From: Candidatus Bathyarchaeota archaeon
GTDB taxonomy: Archaea > Thermoproteota > Bathyarchaeia > Bathyarchaeales > Bathyarchaeaceae
Direction of reading: 5' to 3'
Length of the DNA: 64,000 nucleotides
Assembly: GCA_004376295.1 (NCBI GenBank)
Contig: SOJZ01000010.1
Location: forward strand, 1 to 64,000
In this document: positions 42,327 to 51,172 of the stretch, piece by piece
How positions within the stretch are numbered: position 1 is the stretch's first letter
Layout of the letters: each line of letters starts with the position of its first letter
Translations under genes and position numbers: made by a program
The notes under the pieces: generated by a model
The model's database searches: none
Told to the model about the DNA's origin: nothing
The model's input: the letters and a program-made list of their open reading frames with translations, nothing else

Positions 42327-44105
42327 ATGACTGAAGAGATGGTTTGGGATCTTTCGCAACTTGTTGAGAGCACTGATTCTGCTTGGATTCAAAAGCAATT
42401 GGAGTTGACGGTGGCTGAAGCCGAAAAATTTAGACATAAATATCGTGGCAAAATCGCTAGCCTTGAAGTGAAAAGCCTGGTTGAGATGTTGGAAGCGAAG
42501 GATGGTCATATCCTTAGATTTGAGGCGGCTGTGATGTATTGCCTCTTGATGTATTATGCCGATTCTACTGATGCGGTGGCTAAACAACTTAACGAAACTG
42601 CCCGTAAGACGATTACAAGGGTTAAGCAGGAGATGGCTTTTATAGATATTGAGTTAGGTAAACTGCTTTCCGAGAACCCGTCCTTGATCAATGAGCCGGC
42701 GTTGGCGGAGTACAAACACTATCTTGAGAGAATCTTGAGAAGGGTGCCTCACATGCTTTCTGAGATTGAGGAGCGTTTGATTATTCTCAAGGATAAGAAT
42801 GGTATTATGGCGTGGGCGATGTTCCAGAGCGATTGGCTTTCCACAAGGACTTTTGACATCGAAATTGAGGGGGAGATGAAGACTCTTCCTTATGGCAAGA
42901 TGGTGGGGTTGTATCAGAGTCCGGATCGAGATTTGCGAATGAGAGCCAATCAGACAGTTTATGAAAACTTGGGAAAGGATGAGATTGTATGGGCAAGTGC
43001 GGTTCGCTCGGTTTGCGAAGATCACATTCAAATGTGCAAGCTGCGCAAATATCCAGACCCTATGACTCAAAGCGTGATTGCCAATGATGTTGACAAGCAG
43101 GCTATTGAAAGCCTCATGAAGGTTATTGAGAAAAATGCGGGTTTGTATCAAAGGTATCTCAGGATAAAGGCCAAATTGATGGATCTGCCGAAGTTGGCAA
43201 ACTATGATTTGGCAGCTCCTCTGCCAAAGATGCCAGACAAAAAATACAGTTGGAGCGAAGCCCGAGAAGAAATAGTGGCGGCGTATAAGGGATTCGACGA
43301 GGAAATAGGAGGATGGATTGATGAGATGTTCGCTCGGCGTCATATTGACGGTGAGATTAGAAAGGGCAAAACTGCAGGAGCTTTTTGTGCATCATGGATT
43401 GCAGGAAAGAGCGCTTACGTTCTGCAGAGCTTCAACAATAGAATGGGAGACCTCTTCACCCAAGCCCACGAACTGGGACACGCCATCCATGCCTATCTTT
43501 ACTCGAGGGCACAGAAGCCTAGCAACTGTGAAATAGGGAGCTGTATCGCTGAGACTGGAAGCATCTTCGGTGAACTTCTCTTAGCTGAACACTTGCTTTC
43601 TAAGACTAAGACAAAGGAGGAAAGACAGGCAATTCTTGCGTATATATGGGACAGGTTTGGCGGAGTAGTGTTCCAGGTGTCTGCACGGTTCTTCCTCGAA
43701 AAAGAATTATACTCTTTCATTAAACAAGGCAAATTCCTGGACGGCGAAACTATCGCCAAGATGTGGGTGGAAGCAAGGGACAAAATCTGCGGTGACGCCA
43801 TTGATTGGTTGGACGTTATGAAGTGGCAATGGACAAAGCTCTCCCACTACTATATGGCTAACTATCGCTTTTACAACTATCCTTACGTTTTTGCCCAGCT
43901 TTACGTGTATGCTCTGTACAGGCTCTACAAGGAGCAGGGCAAAGACTTTGTGCCAAAGCTCAAGAGAATTTTGGCTGCAGGATCCAGCAAGTCACCAACG
44001 GAACTGAGCGCTGAATTGGGCTTTGACATCACTGCCGAAGCATTTTGGCAGAAGGGCATGAAGCAAGCAGGCCAATTCATTGACATGCTGGAAGAAACCG
44101 TTTAA
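42327..44105 (+). CDS. M3-family oligopeptidase (PepF-like)
   Basis: A zinc metallopeptidase that breaks down oligopeptides in the cytoplasm. The HELGHAIHAYL motif (HExxH) and a downstream glutamate in EIGSCIAETGSIFGE provide the zinc site. The C-terminal YRFYNYPYVFAQLYVYALY helix is typical of the family. The family N-terminus WDLSQLVES begins just after ATG 42327, so that start is preferred over TTG 42258. The length is about 592 residues. No operon partner. Confidence 0.93.
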   Translation: MTEEMVWDLSQLVESTDSAWIQKQLELTVAEAEKFRHKYRGKIASLEVKSLVEMLEAKDGHILRFEAAVMYCLLMYYADSTDAVAKQLNETARKTITRVKQEMAFIDIELGKLLSENPSLINEPALAEYKHYLERILRRVPHMLSEIEERLIILKDKNGIMAWAMFQSDWLSTRTFDIEIEGEMKTLPYGKMVGLYQSPDRDLRMRANQTVYENLGKDEIVWASAVRSVCEDHIQMCKLRKYPDPMTQSVIANDVDKQAIESLMKVIEKNAGLYQRYLRIKAKLMDLPKLANYDLAAPLPKMPDKKYSWSEAREEIVAAYKGFDEEIGGWIDEMFARRHIDGEIRKGKTAGAFCASWIAGKSAYVLQSFNNRMGDLFTQAHELGHAIHAYLYSRAQKPSNCEIGSCIAETGSIFGELLLAEHLLSKTKTKEERQAILAYIWDRFGGVVFQVSARFFLEKELYSFIKQGKFLDGETIAKMWVEARDKICGDAIDWLDVMKWQWTKLSHYYMANYRFYNYPYVFAQLYVYALYRLYKEQGKDFVPKLKRILAAGSSKSPTELSAELGFDITAEAFWQKGMKQAGQFIDMLEETV

Positions 44106-44174
44106 GAATGGTCCAAGACTTTAGGAATGTAATAGAAAAAGGGTAATTTAGTCACCAGATTTTTATCTATTTGT

Positions 44175-44190
44175 TATGCGCGCGCACATA
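44175..44190. other. 16-bp alternating purine-pyrimidine tract
   Basis: TATGCGCGCGCACATA alternates strictly; such tracts favour Z-DNA. It lies between the M3 peptidase and the AOR gene, in the convergent gap. Confidence 0.5.
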
Positions 44191-44284
44191 GAAAAGAATG
44201 TTTTGGAAAGCTCATGCTCTGTGCATGTAAACCCCGAATAACAAAAGACTGGGATTCTTTTATATTTTATAATATTAGGCTGAG

Positions 44285-46159
44285 CTACTTTATCAGACTT
44301 ACCTCCTTAAGCTTCGCTTCTACGTCTTCTAGGCCGAGTCTCCTTAGCGTTTCTGGTTTTGGCACTCCGTTCTCGTTCCAGCCAGCAGCCCTAAAGTATT
44401 CAAGCCTTGACTCCTCAAACATTTTTCTATCCAATGTTTTTCCTTTGTAGGGTCCTGAGGGCAGTGGCTCCCAGAACCTCGGTGGATTATCATCATCCGC
44501 TTTAGGTTTCCACTTAACGTCCGGACCGCCTAAAAGAAGCATGGCTCTTTGCAGGTGCAGTATTCTTAGGGCCTTTTCATTATACCATTCCTTTTTTGTT
44601 AGTTTCCATCCTGTTACTGCCTCGTAAAAGTTGAACATTTTTATGTCTTCAATTCCGAATGCGGCGAAGACGCAGAAGACAGCTGAGTCAGCCATTATTG
44701 TGGATAGTTCGCCACTTCCTTGGTCAAGCGGGAGAGAAGCCGTCGATGTGTGGTCTCCGCCTTGGACTGAGCACGCGTAGGCAATGTTTTTTGCAATGAA
44801 GTCTTTTCCGCTTCTAACCCCATGTGCTCCTATGGCTACGCCCTTCTCGTGAACAGCATACTTAAGCAGATCGACACCTTTCATTTCTCCAAGCTTTAAG
44901 GCGGCCCGATATACTCCCTCGGCTAGAATATCCCCGATTCCCTGCCTAAAGGCTACTTTCTCAGCTAGGGTTGTGAAGGCTTCGACATTCGCCCATTCAG
45001 GTTCTATTCCATCTAGATCTTCTTTTGTTAGTATTTCCTTCTCGTAGAGTTCTGCTGCGAGTCCTAGGACTGCTCCACCTTGAATTCCACATAAGCCAAG
45101 CTCGTTACTAACATAAGATAGGTAGATGTTCTCTTCAGGGGTGAATATTCCGAGGTTTGTTCCCAAATAGGCTTCAAGTTCGTAGTCTGGATTGTCGCAT
45201 ATTGCTCCCTTAAACCTTCCAGTTTTCAGCACTGCAAGCTTTAGGCACGTTGTTGGACAGCCAAAGTCTCCCCAGTTTTTCTTAACCCAGTATTTGTCAA
45301 ATTCTTCTCCCTTGTAACTTTCCTTGTTATGCCATTCATTCTGCCAGTTTCTGATAGGTTCAGAACTTGTTTCGGCTCCAAAGAAGTAGCCGCCTCCTCC
45401 AGTTCCCCAGCGTCTAAACCTTTCCATTTCAAAATTCAATTCAGAAAATCCTTTGGCTAAACTCAGCGTTTTTTCCTTATCATATACGTCTGGTACTGGG
45501 CCAAATCCCTTTGCGACTATTGCTTTCAGGTTTTTAGCTCCCATTACTCCACCGTATCCGCCGTAACCCGCTCCGTGTGCATACTTGGCGACGACAGCTG
45601 CAACCCTAGTTTTATTTTCTCCGGCTGGCCCAATATAGAGAATTGAGGGTTCCTTTACTTCTCCATAGTTTGGCCGAGCATCTTTAATTTCCTCGATTGA
45701 TTTTCTGACTAGAAAACGTAGGGTTTCCCTTGCTTTTTTGCCCCAGATAGGTGAGGCGTCTTTAATTTCGACTTGGTTGTCGCATATGAATACGTAGCAT
45801 GGCTTTTCTGCTTTTCCAGTTATTATTAAACCGTCATAACCTGCGCATTTCAAGTCTATTCCAAACTCGCCTGCAACTGTTGAGCCTATTACACCATTGC
45901 TTTGAGGCGACTTTCCAGAAACACAAACCTTTGTTCCTGGGAAATATCCCGTGAACGGGCCTGTAAGTACGAGTAGAATGTTTTCTGGGCCGAGTGGATC
46001 TACTGTTTCCCATTCTCTGCCAAGTCTATCCCATAGTACCTTTGTGGCTAAGCCTCTTCCGCCGATATAATCTCTTAGAACTTCGTCTGGAAACTTCGTT
46101 TCTTTGATGTTTCTGTTGGAAAGGTCTATTTCCAAGAATTTTCCGGCGTAGCCTCTCAT
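44285..46159 (-). CDS. Tungsten-type aldehyde:ferredoxin oxidoreductase (AOR family)
   Basis: At 624 residues it matches the AOR family, which oxidises aldehydes to acids with a bis-pterin tungsten cofactor and one 4Fe-4S cluster. It starts MRGYAGKFLEIDLSN and has YIGGRGLATKVLWDRLG and pterin-binding AHGAGYGGYGGVMGAKNLKAIV. The cluster motif reads WGDFGCPTTCLKLAV, where the first Cys of a CxxCxxxC appears to be Asp. The partner Fe-S protein overlaps its start by 1 bp upstream. FdhD at 38757 could supply cofactor sulfur. Confidence 0.93.
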   Translation of the reverse strand: MRGYAGKFLEIDLSNRNIKETKFPDEVLRDYIGGRGLATKVLWDRLGREWETVDPLGPENILLVLTGPFTGYFPGTKVCVSGKSPQSNGVIGSTVAGEFGIDLKCAGYDGLIITGKAEKPCYVFICDNQVEIKDASPIWGKKARETLRFLVRKSIEEIKDARPNYGEVKEPSILYIGPAGENKTRVAAVVAKYAHGAGYGGYGGVMGAKNLKAIVAKGFGPVPDVYDKEKTLSLAKGFSELNFEMERFRRWGTGGGGYFFGAETSSEPIRNWQNEWHNKESYKGEEFDKYWVKKNWGDFGCPTTCLKLAVLKTGRFKGAICDNPDYELEAYLGTNLGIFTPEENIYLSYVSNELGLCGIQGGAVLGLAAELYEKEILTKEDLDGIEPEWANVEAFTTLAEKVAFRQGIGDILAEGVYRAALKLGEMKGVDLLKYAVHEKGVAIGAHGVRSGKDFIAKNIAYACSVQGGDHTSTASLPLDQGSGELSTIMADSAVFCVFAAFGIEDIKMFNFYEAVTGWKLTKKEWYNEKALRILHLQRAMLLLGGPDVKWKPKADDDNPPRFWEPLPSGPYKGKTLDRKMFEESRLEYFRAAGWNENGVPKPETLRRLGLEDVEAKLKEVSLIK

Positions 46160-46692
46160 CAGTCTATAACCTCTTTTGCGGTTTCTTCTCCAAGAATTTG
46201 CTTGGCAACTTCATGTGTGAGTTCTTTGGGTGTTTTGGCTAAGGTCTTATAGGAGACTTCTTTTTCTCTTGGAACGGGCATTAAAGTGTTCCATCGGCCT
46301 TCTTGGCATGCTTTGACGCATTTTGGCTTTCCATCACATAAGTCGCAGATAACAATGTAGTTTCCTTCTGGATGGAGGTGTGGAACATTTCCCGGGCAAG
46401 CCTTTATGCATAGACCGCATGCAGTACACTTTGAAGCGTCTACGTTTACGGCCCTAGTTTGACTGTTTACGGATAGGGCCTCTGTTGGGCATGCTTCAAC
46501 ACATGGGTAATCATCGCATTGAAAGCATAAATGTGGAATCTCAACTCCTGGAACAAGCATGAAGACCCTTATTCTTGAAGCTTCAGGCCAAATTTTCCCT
46601 TCATGATAGAGCGCACAGGCAATTTCGCATCTTCTACATCCGCTACAATTCTCATAGTTTCGCTTAATCCAAACTTGGTCGTTTCGGCTCAT
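46159..46692 (-). CDS. Four-cluster ferredoxin-type electron-transfer protein
   Basis: Of 177 residues, four groups of cysteines are visible: CSGCRRCEIACALYH, CFQCDDYPCVEACP, CTACGLCIKACPGN and CDLCDGKPKCVKACQ. This is the HycB/DmsB-type arrangement for four 4Fe-4S clusters. Overlap with the AOR gene by one base indicates it carries electrons to or from that enzyme. The pair may form a larger AOR complex. Confidence 0.92.
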   Translation of the reverse strand: MSRNDQVWIKRNYENCSGCRRCEIACALYHEGKIWPEASRIRVFMLVPGVEIPHLCFQCDDYPCVEACPTEALSVNSQTRAVNVDASKCTACGLCIKACPGNVPHLHPEGNYIVICDLCDGKPKCVKACQEGRWNTLMPVPREKEVSYKTLAKTPKELTHEVAKQILGEETAKEVID

Positions 46693-46732
46693 ACTGCATC
46701 ACTTACTACATAACAAAAAAGTTTGGCCAGGT

Positions 46733-46834
46733 TTAACTGGTCTCCTTCAATTTCGAAATAGCTTCCTCAGCGCATTTGCTTTCGTTGTCTGACCATTCCT
46801 TGTATGCCTTAAGTTTTTCGATTTTTCCTCTGGC
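46733..46834 (-). pseudogene. C-terminal remnant of a small protein (33 codons)
   Basis: In the 480-bp gap upstream of the AOR operon the minus strand reads ARGKIEKLKAYKEWSD... ending LKETS and a TAA. It is a plausible protein fragment with a TAA just upstream and no start codon. A CATGCAT cluster follows at 46893-46900. No family assigned. Confidence 0.35.
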
Positions 46835-46888
46835 TTAAGAAACCTTTTTTCACGATATTTGCTGCACATAGTTTTTCATCTCCAAGAT

Positions 46889-47023
46889 GCACGCATGCAT
46901 GACTTTTTAATCAAGTCAAGATAATATAACCTTCTGAACAGTCTCGCGAGGAAGTTTGATATGGAGTAGAAGCTCCTACGTGTGCGCTTTGGTTTTCTGG
47001 CAAATTAACATTGCATGCATGCA
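46889..47023. repeat. Pair of (GCAT)n motifs upstream of the AOR operon
   Basis: GCATGCAT (46893-46900) and TGCATGCATGCA (47012-47023) flank otherwise featureless sequence between the AOR operon and arsR. Confidence 0.6.
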
Positions 47024-47174
47024 AAACGCAGAGGCTGGTTTCGCCCTGTCTATAGAATTTTGCTAGGTCCTCATGGCTATACTTTCTGCACTTGCAATCA
47101 AATATCTGGGTACTCCTGTACCTACGGGATACTAGAAATCTGGTTTTGGATAAGTTTCAAAATTGTTAACCGCT

Positions 47175-47570
47175 CTATTTTTCCATGAACACTCTCATGA
47201 GATTCGTAAAACGCTTGTCTCCTAAGCTATAAAAGACCCATTTCCCTTCATGCTTGTCCTCTACCAGATCCACTGCTTCTAGTATCCCTAAATGGTGTGA
47301 GGCTGTAGGCTGAGTCAAATCTAATGCAACCATAATCTCGCATACGCACATTTCGCGGATGCCTAGAAGCATCATAATTTTAAGTCTTGTTGTGTCAGCC
47401 AGTGCTTTGAACAATCGACTTTGCGTTTTCACCGTATTCTCATCTGTTATTTCATGAACGAGTTGTCTAAGCTCTGAAGCGTATTTTGAGACATCTTCAG
47501 CAGGACAGATTCCAGACCTTACCAAACGCTCAAGTCTTTTGCTTATCTTTGGTTTTTGTTCGAGAACCAT
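47175..47570 (-). CDS. arsR: ArsR/SmtB-family metalloregulator
   Basis: The 131-residue winged-helix repressor has the motif FKALADTTRLKIMMLL, the metal-sensing MCVCEIMVALDLTQPTASHHL helix (CxC at the DNA-recognition helix, as in As(III)/Sb(III) sensors) and YSLGDKRF in the wing. It is divergent from the acr3 gene, whose promoter it likely controls through the ATATTTAAATAT palindrome at 47602-47613. Confidence 0.92.
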   Translation of the reverse strand: MVLEQKPKISKRLERLVRSGICPAEDVSKYASELRQLVHEITDENTVKTQSRLFKALADTTRLKIMMLLGIREMCVCEIMVALDLTQPTASHHLGILEAVDLVEDKHEGKWVFYSLGDKRFTNLMRVFMEK

Positions 47571-47601
47571 AGCATCATCCTCATTTAAACTCTATACCAA
47601 A

Positions 47602-47613
47602 ATATTTAAATAT
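47602..47613. promoter_or_regulatory. Candidate ArsR operator / divergent promoter
   Basis: ATATTTAAATAT is a perfect 12-bp palindrome lying 32 bp before the arsR start and about 75 bp before acr3. A related ACTTAAATATGT half lies at 47641. The AT-rich steps could also be TATA boxes, so this may combine promoter and operator. Confidence 0.45.
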
Positions 47614-47688
47614 GTTTTGAGTGTTTTCTCAGATTAACGAACTTAAATATGTGACTCCACTCGCTTGAACTGATGGAGGGACCTAGGC

Positions 47689-48708
47689 TTGGTTGAAGAT
47701 AGCCGTAAGCTTGGTATCTTTGAAAAGTATCTAGCAGCATGGGTTGTTCTATGCATACTGTTGGGACTATTTCTAGCACAATATTTCCCAGTTCTCAGCA
47801 TCACGATCAACAACATGCAGATCGCAGGAATATCAATCCCTATCGGTATATGCCTGTTCTTAATGATGTATCCAGCTCTTCTAAATGTGCAGTTGGACGA
47901 ATTGAAGAAACTATTCCACAATCCTAAGCCAATTATCCTTACACTTGTTTCGAATTGGGTTTTGGCTCCATTGGTAACTGCATTTCTGGCCTATTATTTC
48001 TTGGCTGGACAGAATCAACTAATTGTATCCCTAATACTATTGGGCTCAAGTCCGTGTACAGCCATGGTTTTGGTGTGGGGAGTTCTCGCAGAGGGAAACC
48101 AAGAACAGAACATCATCAATACCAGCCTGAACACGATCACAATCTTGTTCCTGTATGCCCCAGTGGTCTCTCTATTGACTGGTATCCAGAATATTCCGAT
48201 TGACAGGATAGCCCTTGTCATAACCGTGTTTGTTTTTATCGGGATTCCATTGGTTTTAGGTTATTTCTCAAAGAAGTACATCACTGGTAGAAAGGGGGAG
48301 GATTGGTTCCGTAACATCTATAGACCAGCAGTGGGGAAAATAGCGATACTTGCTCTCTTGACCACACTAGTTGTATTATTTTCGTTGAATGGAAATGTGC
48401 TAATACAACATCCCGAGGAAATGATACTCGTTTCTATCCCGTTATTGTTAGGTTTCATCATAGTTGTCGGATTCAACCTATTCGTCACTAAATTTGCGGG
48501 TCTCAGATACGAAGAAGCAATAATATCCGTGATAATAGGTTCTTCCAGCCACTTTGAAATCGCAATTGCGACCGCTATCAGCCTTTATGGATTAGGCTCA
48601 CAAGCTGCACTAGGAACAACAATGGGCTTGTTCTGGGAGGTACCAATCATGCTTAGCCTAGTATATCTAGGCAAAACACTGAACCATAAAGGATTTTGGA
48701 AAAAATGA
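47689..48708 (+). CDS. acr3: Arsenite efflux permease Acr3
   Basis: The 339-residue membrane protein has about 10 helices and the family motifs PIGICLFLMMYPALLNVQLDEL, SNWVLAPLVTAFLAYYF, LLGSSPCTAMVLVWGVLAEGN (with the conserved Cys of Acr3) and GSSSHFEIAIATAISLYG. It extrudes arsenite (and possibly antimonite). TTG 47689 is preceded by GGAGGG. It is divergent from arsR. Together they form a minimal arsenic resistance locus. Confidence 0.93.
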   Translation: MVEDSRKLGIFEKYLAAWVVLCILLGLFLAQYFPVLSITINNMQIAGISIPIGICLFLMMYPALLNVQLDELKKLFHNPKPIILTLVSNWVLAPLVTAFLAYYFLAGQNQLIVSLILLGSSPCTAMVLVWGVLAEGNQEQNIINTSLNTITILFLYAPVVSLLTGIQNIPIDRIALVITVFVFIGIPLVLGYFSKKYITGRKGEDWFRNIYRPAVGKIAILALLTTLVVLFSLNGNVLIQHPEEMILVSIPLLLGFIIVVGFNLFVTKFAGLRYEEAIISVIIGSSSHFEIAIATAISLYGLGSQAALGTTMGLFWEVPIMLSLVYLGKTLNHKGFWKK

Positions 48709-49042
48709 ATGACAGAAGCCTACCTTTAAGAATTGGAGTCAGGAAAATACGCTGCTTTCTTGGTGATCTCAAGTGAGCAAGTTCCAGTTTTCTTACACCA
48801 ATCCTCTCACTTTTGAGCAGTTTCTCTACATGCGTAGCCGAAGCCGCATTCATGCATGCATGTTTTGTCATTACCCTGGAAGGGTATGTGTGGCCCCTCT
48901 CTTGAAGAAGGGAAGCACACATTTCGCGACATGCGCTTGTGTCTGACTGCTGGTCAAAAACTTATTAAAGTTATGAAGCCCGAATCGGTATTCAACATCA
49001 ATCTGTGCATGCATGCGCACGTCACGTATATATGAATGAAGC
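48709..49042. other. Intergenic region with two (GCAT)n motifs
   Basis: CATGCATGCATG at 48851-48862 and an 18-bp alternating tract GTGCATGCATGCGCACGT at 49005-49022, just upstream of the QueG-like reading frame. Otherwise no gene was seen. Confidence 0.5.
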
Positions 49043-49815
49043 TTGGTGTCTGAATGGTGGATAAATCCCGATGGGGGAAGTGTTGAGTTGTCTCACGGAA
49101 ATAGTTCAGTTAGGATGCTAGATCAACTCAAGCGCCTCATTGAAGAAAAATCCATCAAGTGGGGTGCTGACCTCGTCGGGTTTGCGAACTTTGAAAGATT
49201 CAATCGATACCCAGAGGAAAACCGTCCTCCAGAAGGAACTAGACGATCATTGTTTTAGCGATATGGATGGAAGATCCCATTTTGGATCTGTGGCTTCACA
49301 CCCCTTCTTGGAAGAATCAAGGTAAACCAGATCGTGCATTCGAAGATGAAATTCTGCGTGGTGTATCACTACGTCTTTCACTCTTGCTTGAACGAAAAGG
49401 GTATTGGGCCGAACCGGCACCTTATGAACCTGGGCTCTATCTAAAAGAGGCAGGGGCTCTCGCAGGTTTAGGCGTTATTGGCAGAAACAATCTCCTTATT
49501 ACAAAGGAATACGGTCCGCGAATACGCCTACGCGCCATTAATACCAGTGCATCACTGAAACCTGACCCGATTATTGAAAGCCATAGCTACTGCGGCGAAT
49601 GCAACGCATGTGTTGACGCTTGTCCCGCACACGCATTTGACACTGGGAAATATGATAAAGAGGCTTGCCTTAGCTATTGCGAAAACAACCTAATGGAGGT
49701 TTCAAAATACTCTGCGTTATGGTGCATGGAGTGTTCAGACGTCTGTCTCATTGGTGGAAGTAGAGCGCGTTTAAGCAATCCATCAAAGGATGGAGTTGGT
49801 CGAAGCCGGATATGA
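49043..49815 (+). pseudogene. QueG-like Fe-S epoxyqueuosine reductase-type gene, frameshifted
   Basis: The first part (49043-49258) encodes KWGADLVGFANFERFN..RPPEG. The next part continues in another frame: IIVLAIWMEDPILDLW, then LERKGYWAEPAPYEPGLYL and AGLGVIGRNNLLITKEYGPRIRL, and the ferredoxin-type CGECNACVDACPAHAF. The switch occurs close to 49243, where one or two bases seem lost or gained. The family reduces epoxyqueuosine or related substrates with B12 and Fe-S clusters. The sequence might be a true pseudogene, an assembly indel, or programmed frameshifting. It starts near ATG 49121 or TTG 49043. Confidence 0.7.
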
Positions 49816-49820
49816 ATATG

Positions 49821-49836
49821 AATGCATGCATGCATT
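49821..49836. repeat. 16-bp (GCAT)n perfect palindrome
   Basis: AATGCATGCATGCATT is a perfect palindrome starting 5 bp after the stop of the QueG-like gene. It is the longest uninterrupted member of the family. A second copy, TGCATGCATGCA, follows at 49910-49921. Confidence 0.8.
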
Positions 49837-50001
49837 ACAAACAATGTTGTTTTTAGTGGTTCAAAGTTTTAAGACTATGTTGTATGAATGTAGCAACCAC
49901 TAAAATCAATGCATGCATGCAAGTTTTCGACTCACAAGTGCGCTGCTAACTTAACGTTTATATCTGTAAAAGTGAATGGTCGGGCATAGGCAGAGAAGCA
50001 A

Positions 50002-50112
50002 ATGGATAACAAAAAACGCGTAGAAAAGGCCATTCAAAAAAGAGTCAAAACCAGACGATACACAGGCAAATATAAAGGAAGAGGAAAACACAAGCCAAAA
50101 GACCCAGCATAG
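50002..50112 (+). CDS. Small basic protein, 36 aa
   Basis: ATG 50002 reads MDNKKRVEKAIQKRVKTR then RYTGKYKGRGKHKPKDPA. The strongly basic, Gly/Lys/Arg-rich composition is like small nucleic-acid-binding or ribosome-associated peptides. A (GCAT)n motif (GCGCATGCAT, 50118-50127) follows the stop by 5 bp and two others lie within 60 bp. Confidence 0.45.
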   Translation: MDNKKRVEKAIQKRVKTRRYTGKYKGRGKHKPKDPA

Positions 50113-50199
50113 TAAAGCGCATGCATTGCTCTCCAATACAGCATTATACATGACCTTTATGCACATGCATGCTAATTATGAAACTCTATTCAAACTCAA

Positions 50200-50232
50200 T
50201 GTGGCGACATCCCCCACAAACCCCCCTTATTT
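50200..50232 (+). repeat. Hairpin/CCCCC element, copy A
   Basis: TGTGG-CGACATCC-(C)CCACA hairpin followed by AACCCCCC and TTATTTG. It aligns with the copy at 51045. A GCATGCAT motif follows at 50238-50245. Confidence 0.6.
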
Positions 50233-50281
50233 GTGTCGCATGCATCAAGCAACATGAAGCAAAGCTAAGAAATGCTGGTTC

Positions 50282-50392
50282 TTACCAGGTTTGTTTTTTC
50301 CAAACGTTGTATGGACATTGACGCCAACAGTAAGTGGAACCTTTGAAGCTACAACCTTTACATTGCACAGTAGAGAACATGCGAGATTTCAA
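50282..50392 (-). CDS. Mini zinc-finger protein, 36 aa
   Basis: The frame runs from TTG 50392 (or ATG 50380) through VQCKGCSFKGSTYCWRQCPYN to a stop at 50282. CxxC plus two further cysteines make a four-cysteine zinc site. AGGAG lies upstream of the TTG. A very small but protein-like frame in accessory DNA. Confidence 0.5.
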   Translation of the reverse strand: MKSRMFSTVQCKGCSFKGSTYCWRQCPYNVWKKQTW

Positions 50393-50470
50393 AAATCGTT
50401 GCTTCTCCTATGGAGTTCTAAGGTTAGCGGGCTATAAGAATCTTTCAATTTTCCTGTGAGCAATAGTAGA

Positions 50471-50482
50471 TGCATGCATGCA
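50471..50482. repeat. TGCATGCATGCA abutting a stop codon
   Basis: This palindrome ends directly at base 50483, the last base of the minus-strand zinc-ribbon gene's stop codon. Another copy (ATGCATGCATGC, 50781-50792) lies about 50 bp upstream of the same gene's start, so the gene is bracketed. Confidence 0.75.
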
Positions 50483-50728
50483 CTAACTCGATTTCTTCTT
50501 TCTTTTTGCTTTCTTAGTTGTGGTTTTCCCTTTCTCAGTCTTCTTCTGAGTTGTTTTCTTGGATTCTGCAGTTTTCTTTTTTATCGTTGTATCCATGCTT
50601 CTCTCTAGGCTTGCTATTTTGTAGCTATCCGCTGGAGTTCTATCCTTTGGACACATAGTTTTTCGAAGTCCTCTATCCCATACGATTTCTGTTCCACCGC
50701 AATCTGGGCATTGATATGTTTTCCCCAT
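50483..50728 (-). CDS. Zinc-ribbon protein with Lys-rich tail, 81 aa
   Basis: YQCPDCGGTEIVWDRGLRKTMCPKD is a zinc ribbon (three visible cysteines CxxC...C plus possibly a histidine elsewhere). A long basic Thr/Lys-rich tail follows (KKTAESKKTTQKK...KRKKKSS), typical of nucleic-acid-binding tails. Start ATG 50728. It is bracketed by (GCAT)n motifs. Confidence 0.65.
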   Translation of the reverse strand: MGKTYQCPDCGGTEIVWDRGLRKTMCPKDRTPADSYKIASLERSMDTTIKKKTAESKKTTQKKTEKGKTTTKKAKRKKKSS

Positions 50729-51172
50729 TTTCCATCACCTAGTTGATAGTATCGAGTTGTACTAAAGATTTAGGTCCCAAATGCATGCATGCTTTTCATT
50801 CCGAACCTGTTTATAAGTAGCTTGGGAATGGATTCTCAAAGGCTTCGTTCTAAGTTTCTCTAGCTCTTATGGTTAGCACACAATCCAGAGACTTTCGTAG
50901 CAATCCACATGATAGTAATGGATCCGTTTTGTCTGTATGCATGCTTCGATGAAATCAACGGTGTCCACCTGTATCGAAGACGGCGATAACCGCAAAAGTA
51001 CTAGGTTACATTAAAAAAACCAAGGCTTTATAAATAAGCTGTTAAGCGTGGTGACATCTCCACGCTCCCCGCAAAACCCCCTTTTTTCTACTAATGCATG
51101 CATTGAGCGCTGATCAGAGAGTAAAAGCGAAGAATTTATTTGACTGGCATGAGGCATGCATGCTGTTACGCA
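50729..51172. other. Intergenic region with three (GCAT)n motifs and element B
   Basis: Motifs at 50781-50792, 50935-50944 and 51093-51104. TTTATAAGTA near 50808 and TTTATAAATAA at 51027-51037 look like archaeal TATA boxes. The second lies just before the hairpin element at 51045. A small transcribed RNA starting around 51057 is possible. GCATGCATGC also lies 9 bp before the MFS gene start. Confidence 0.5.
51045..51087 (+). repeat. Hairpin/CCCCC-TTTTTT element, copy B
   Basis: Perfect 7-bp stem AGCGTGG/CCACGCT around TGACATCT (51045-51066), then CCCC, GCAAAA, CCCCC and TTTTTT. It is the best-preserved copy of the family and is followed by AATGCATGCATT at 51093-51104. Preceded by a strong TATA-like box at 51027. 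Confidence 0.7.

Noticed and set aside
42654-43343. A 229-residue minus-strand frame inside the M3 peptidase
   Set aside because: It is antisense to a conserved catalytic region of the peptidase; no family resemblance.
50002-51104. CRISPR-like arrangement of the repeated (GCAT)n motifs
   Set aside because: Spacing is irregular, the repeat is only 8-16 bp, and no cas genes or constant-length spacers are seen.
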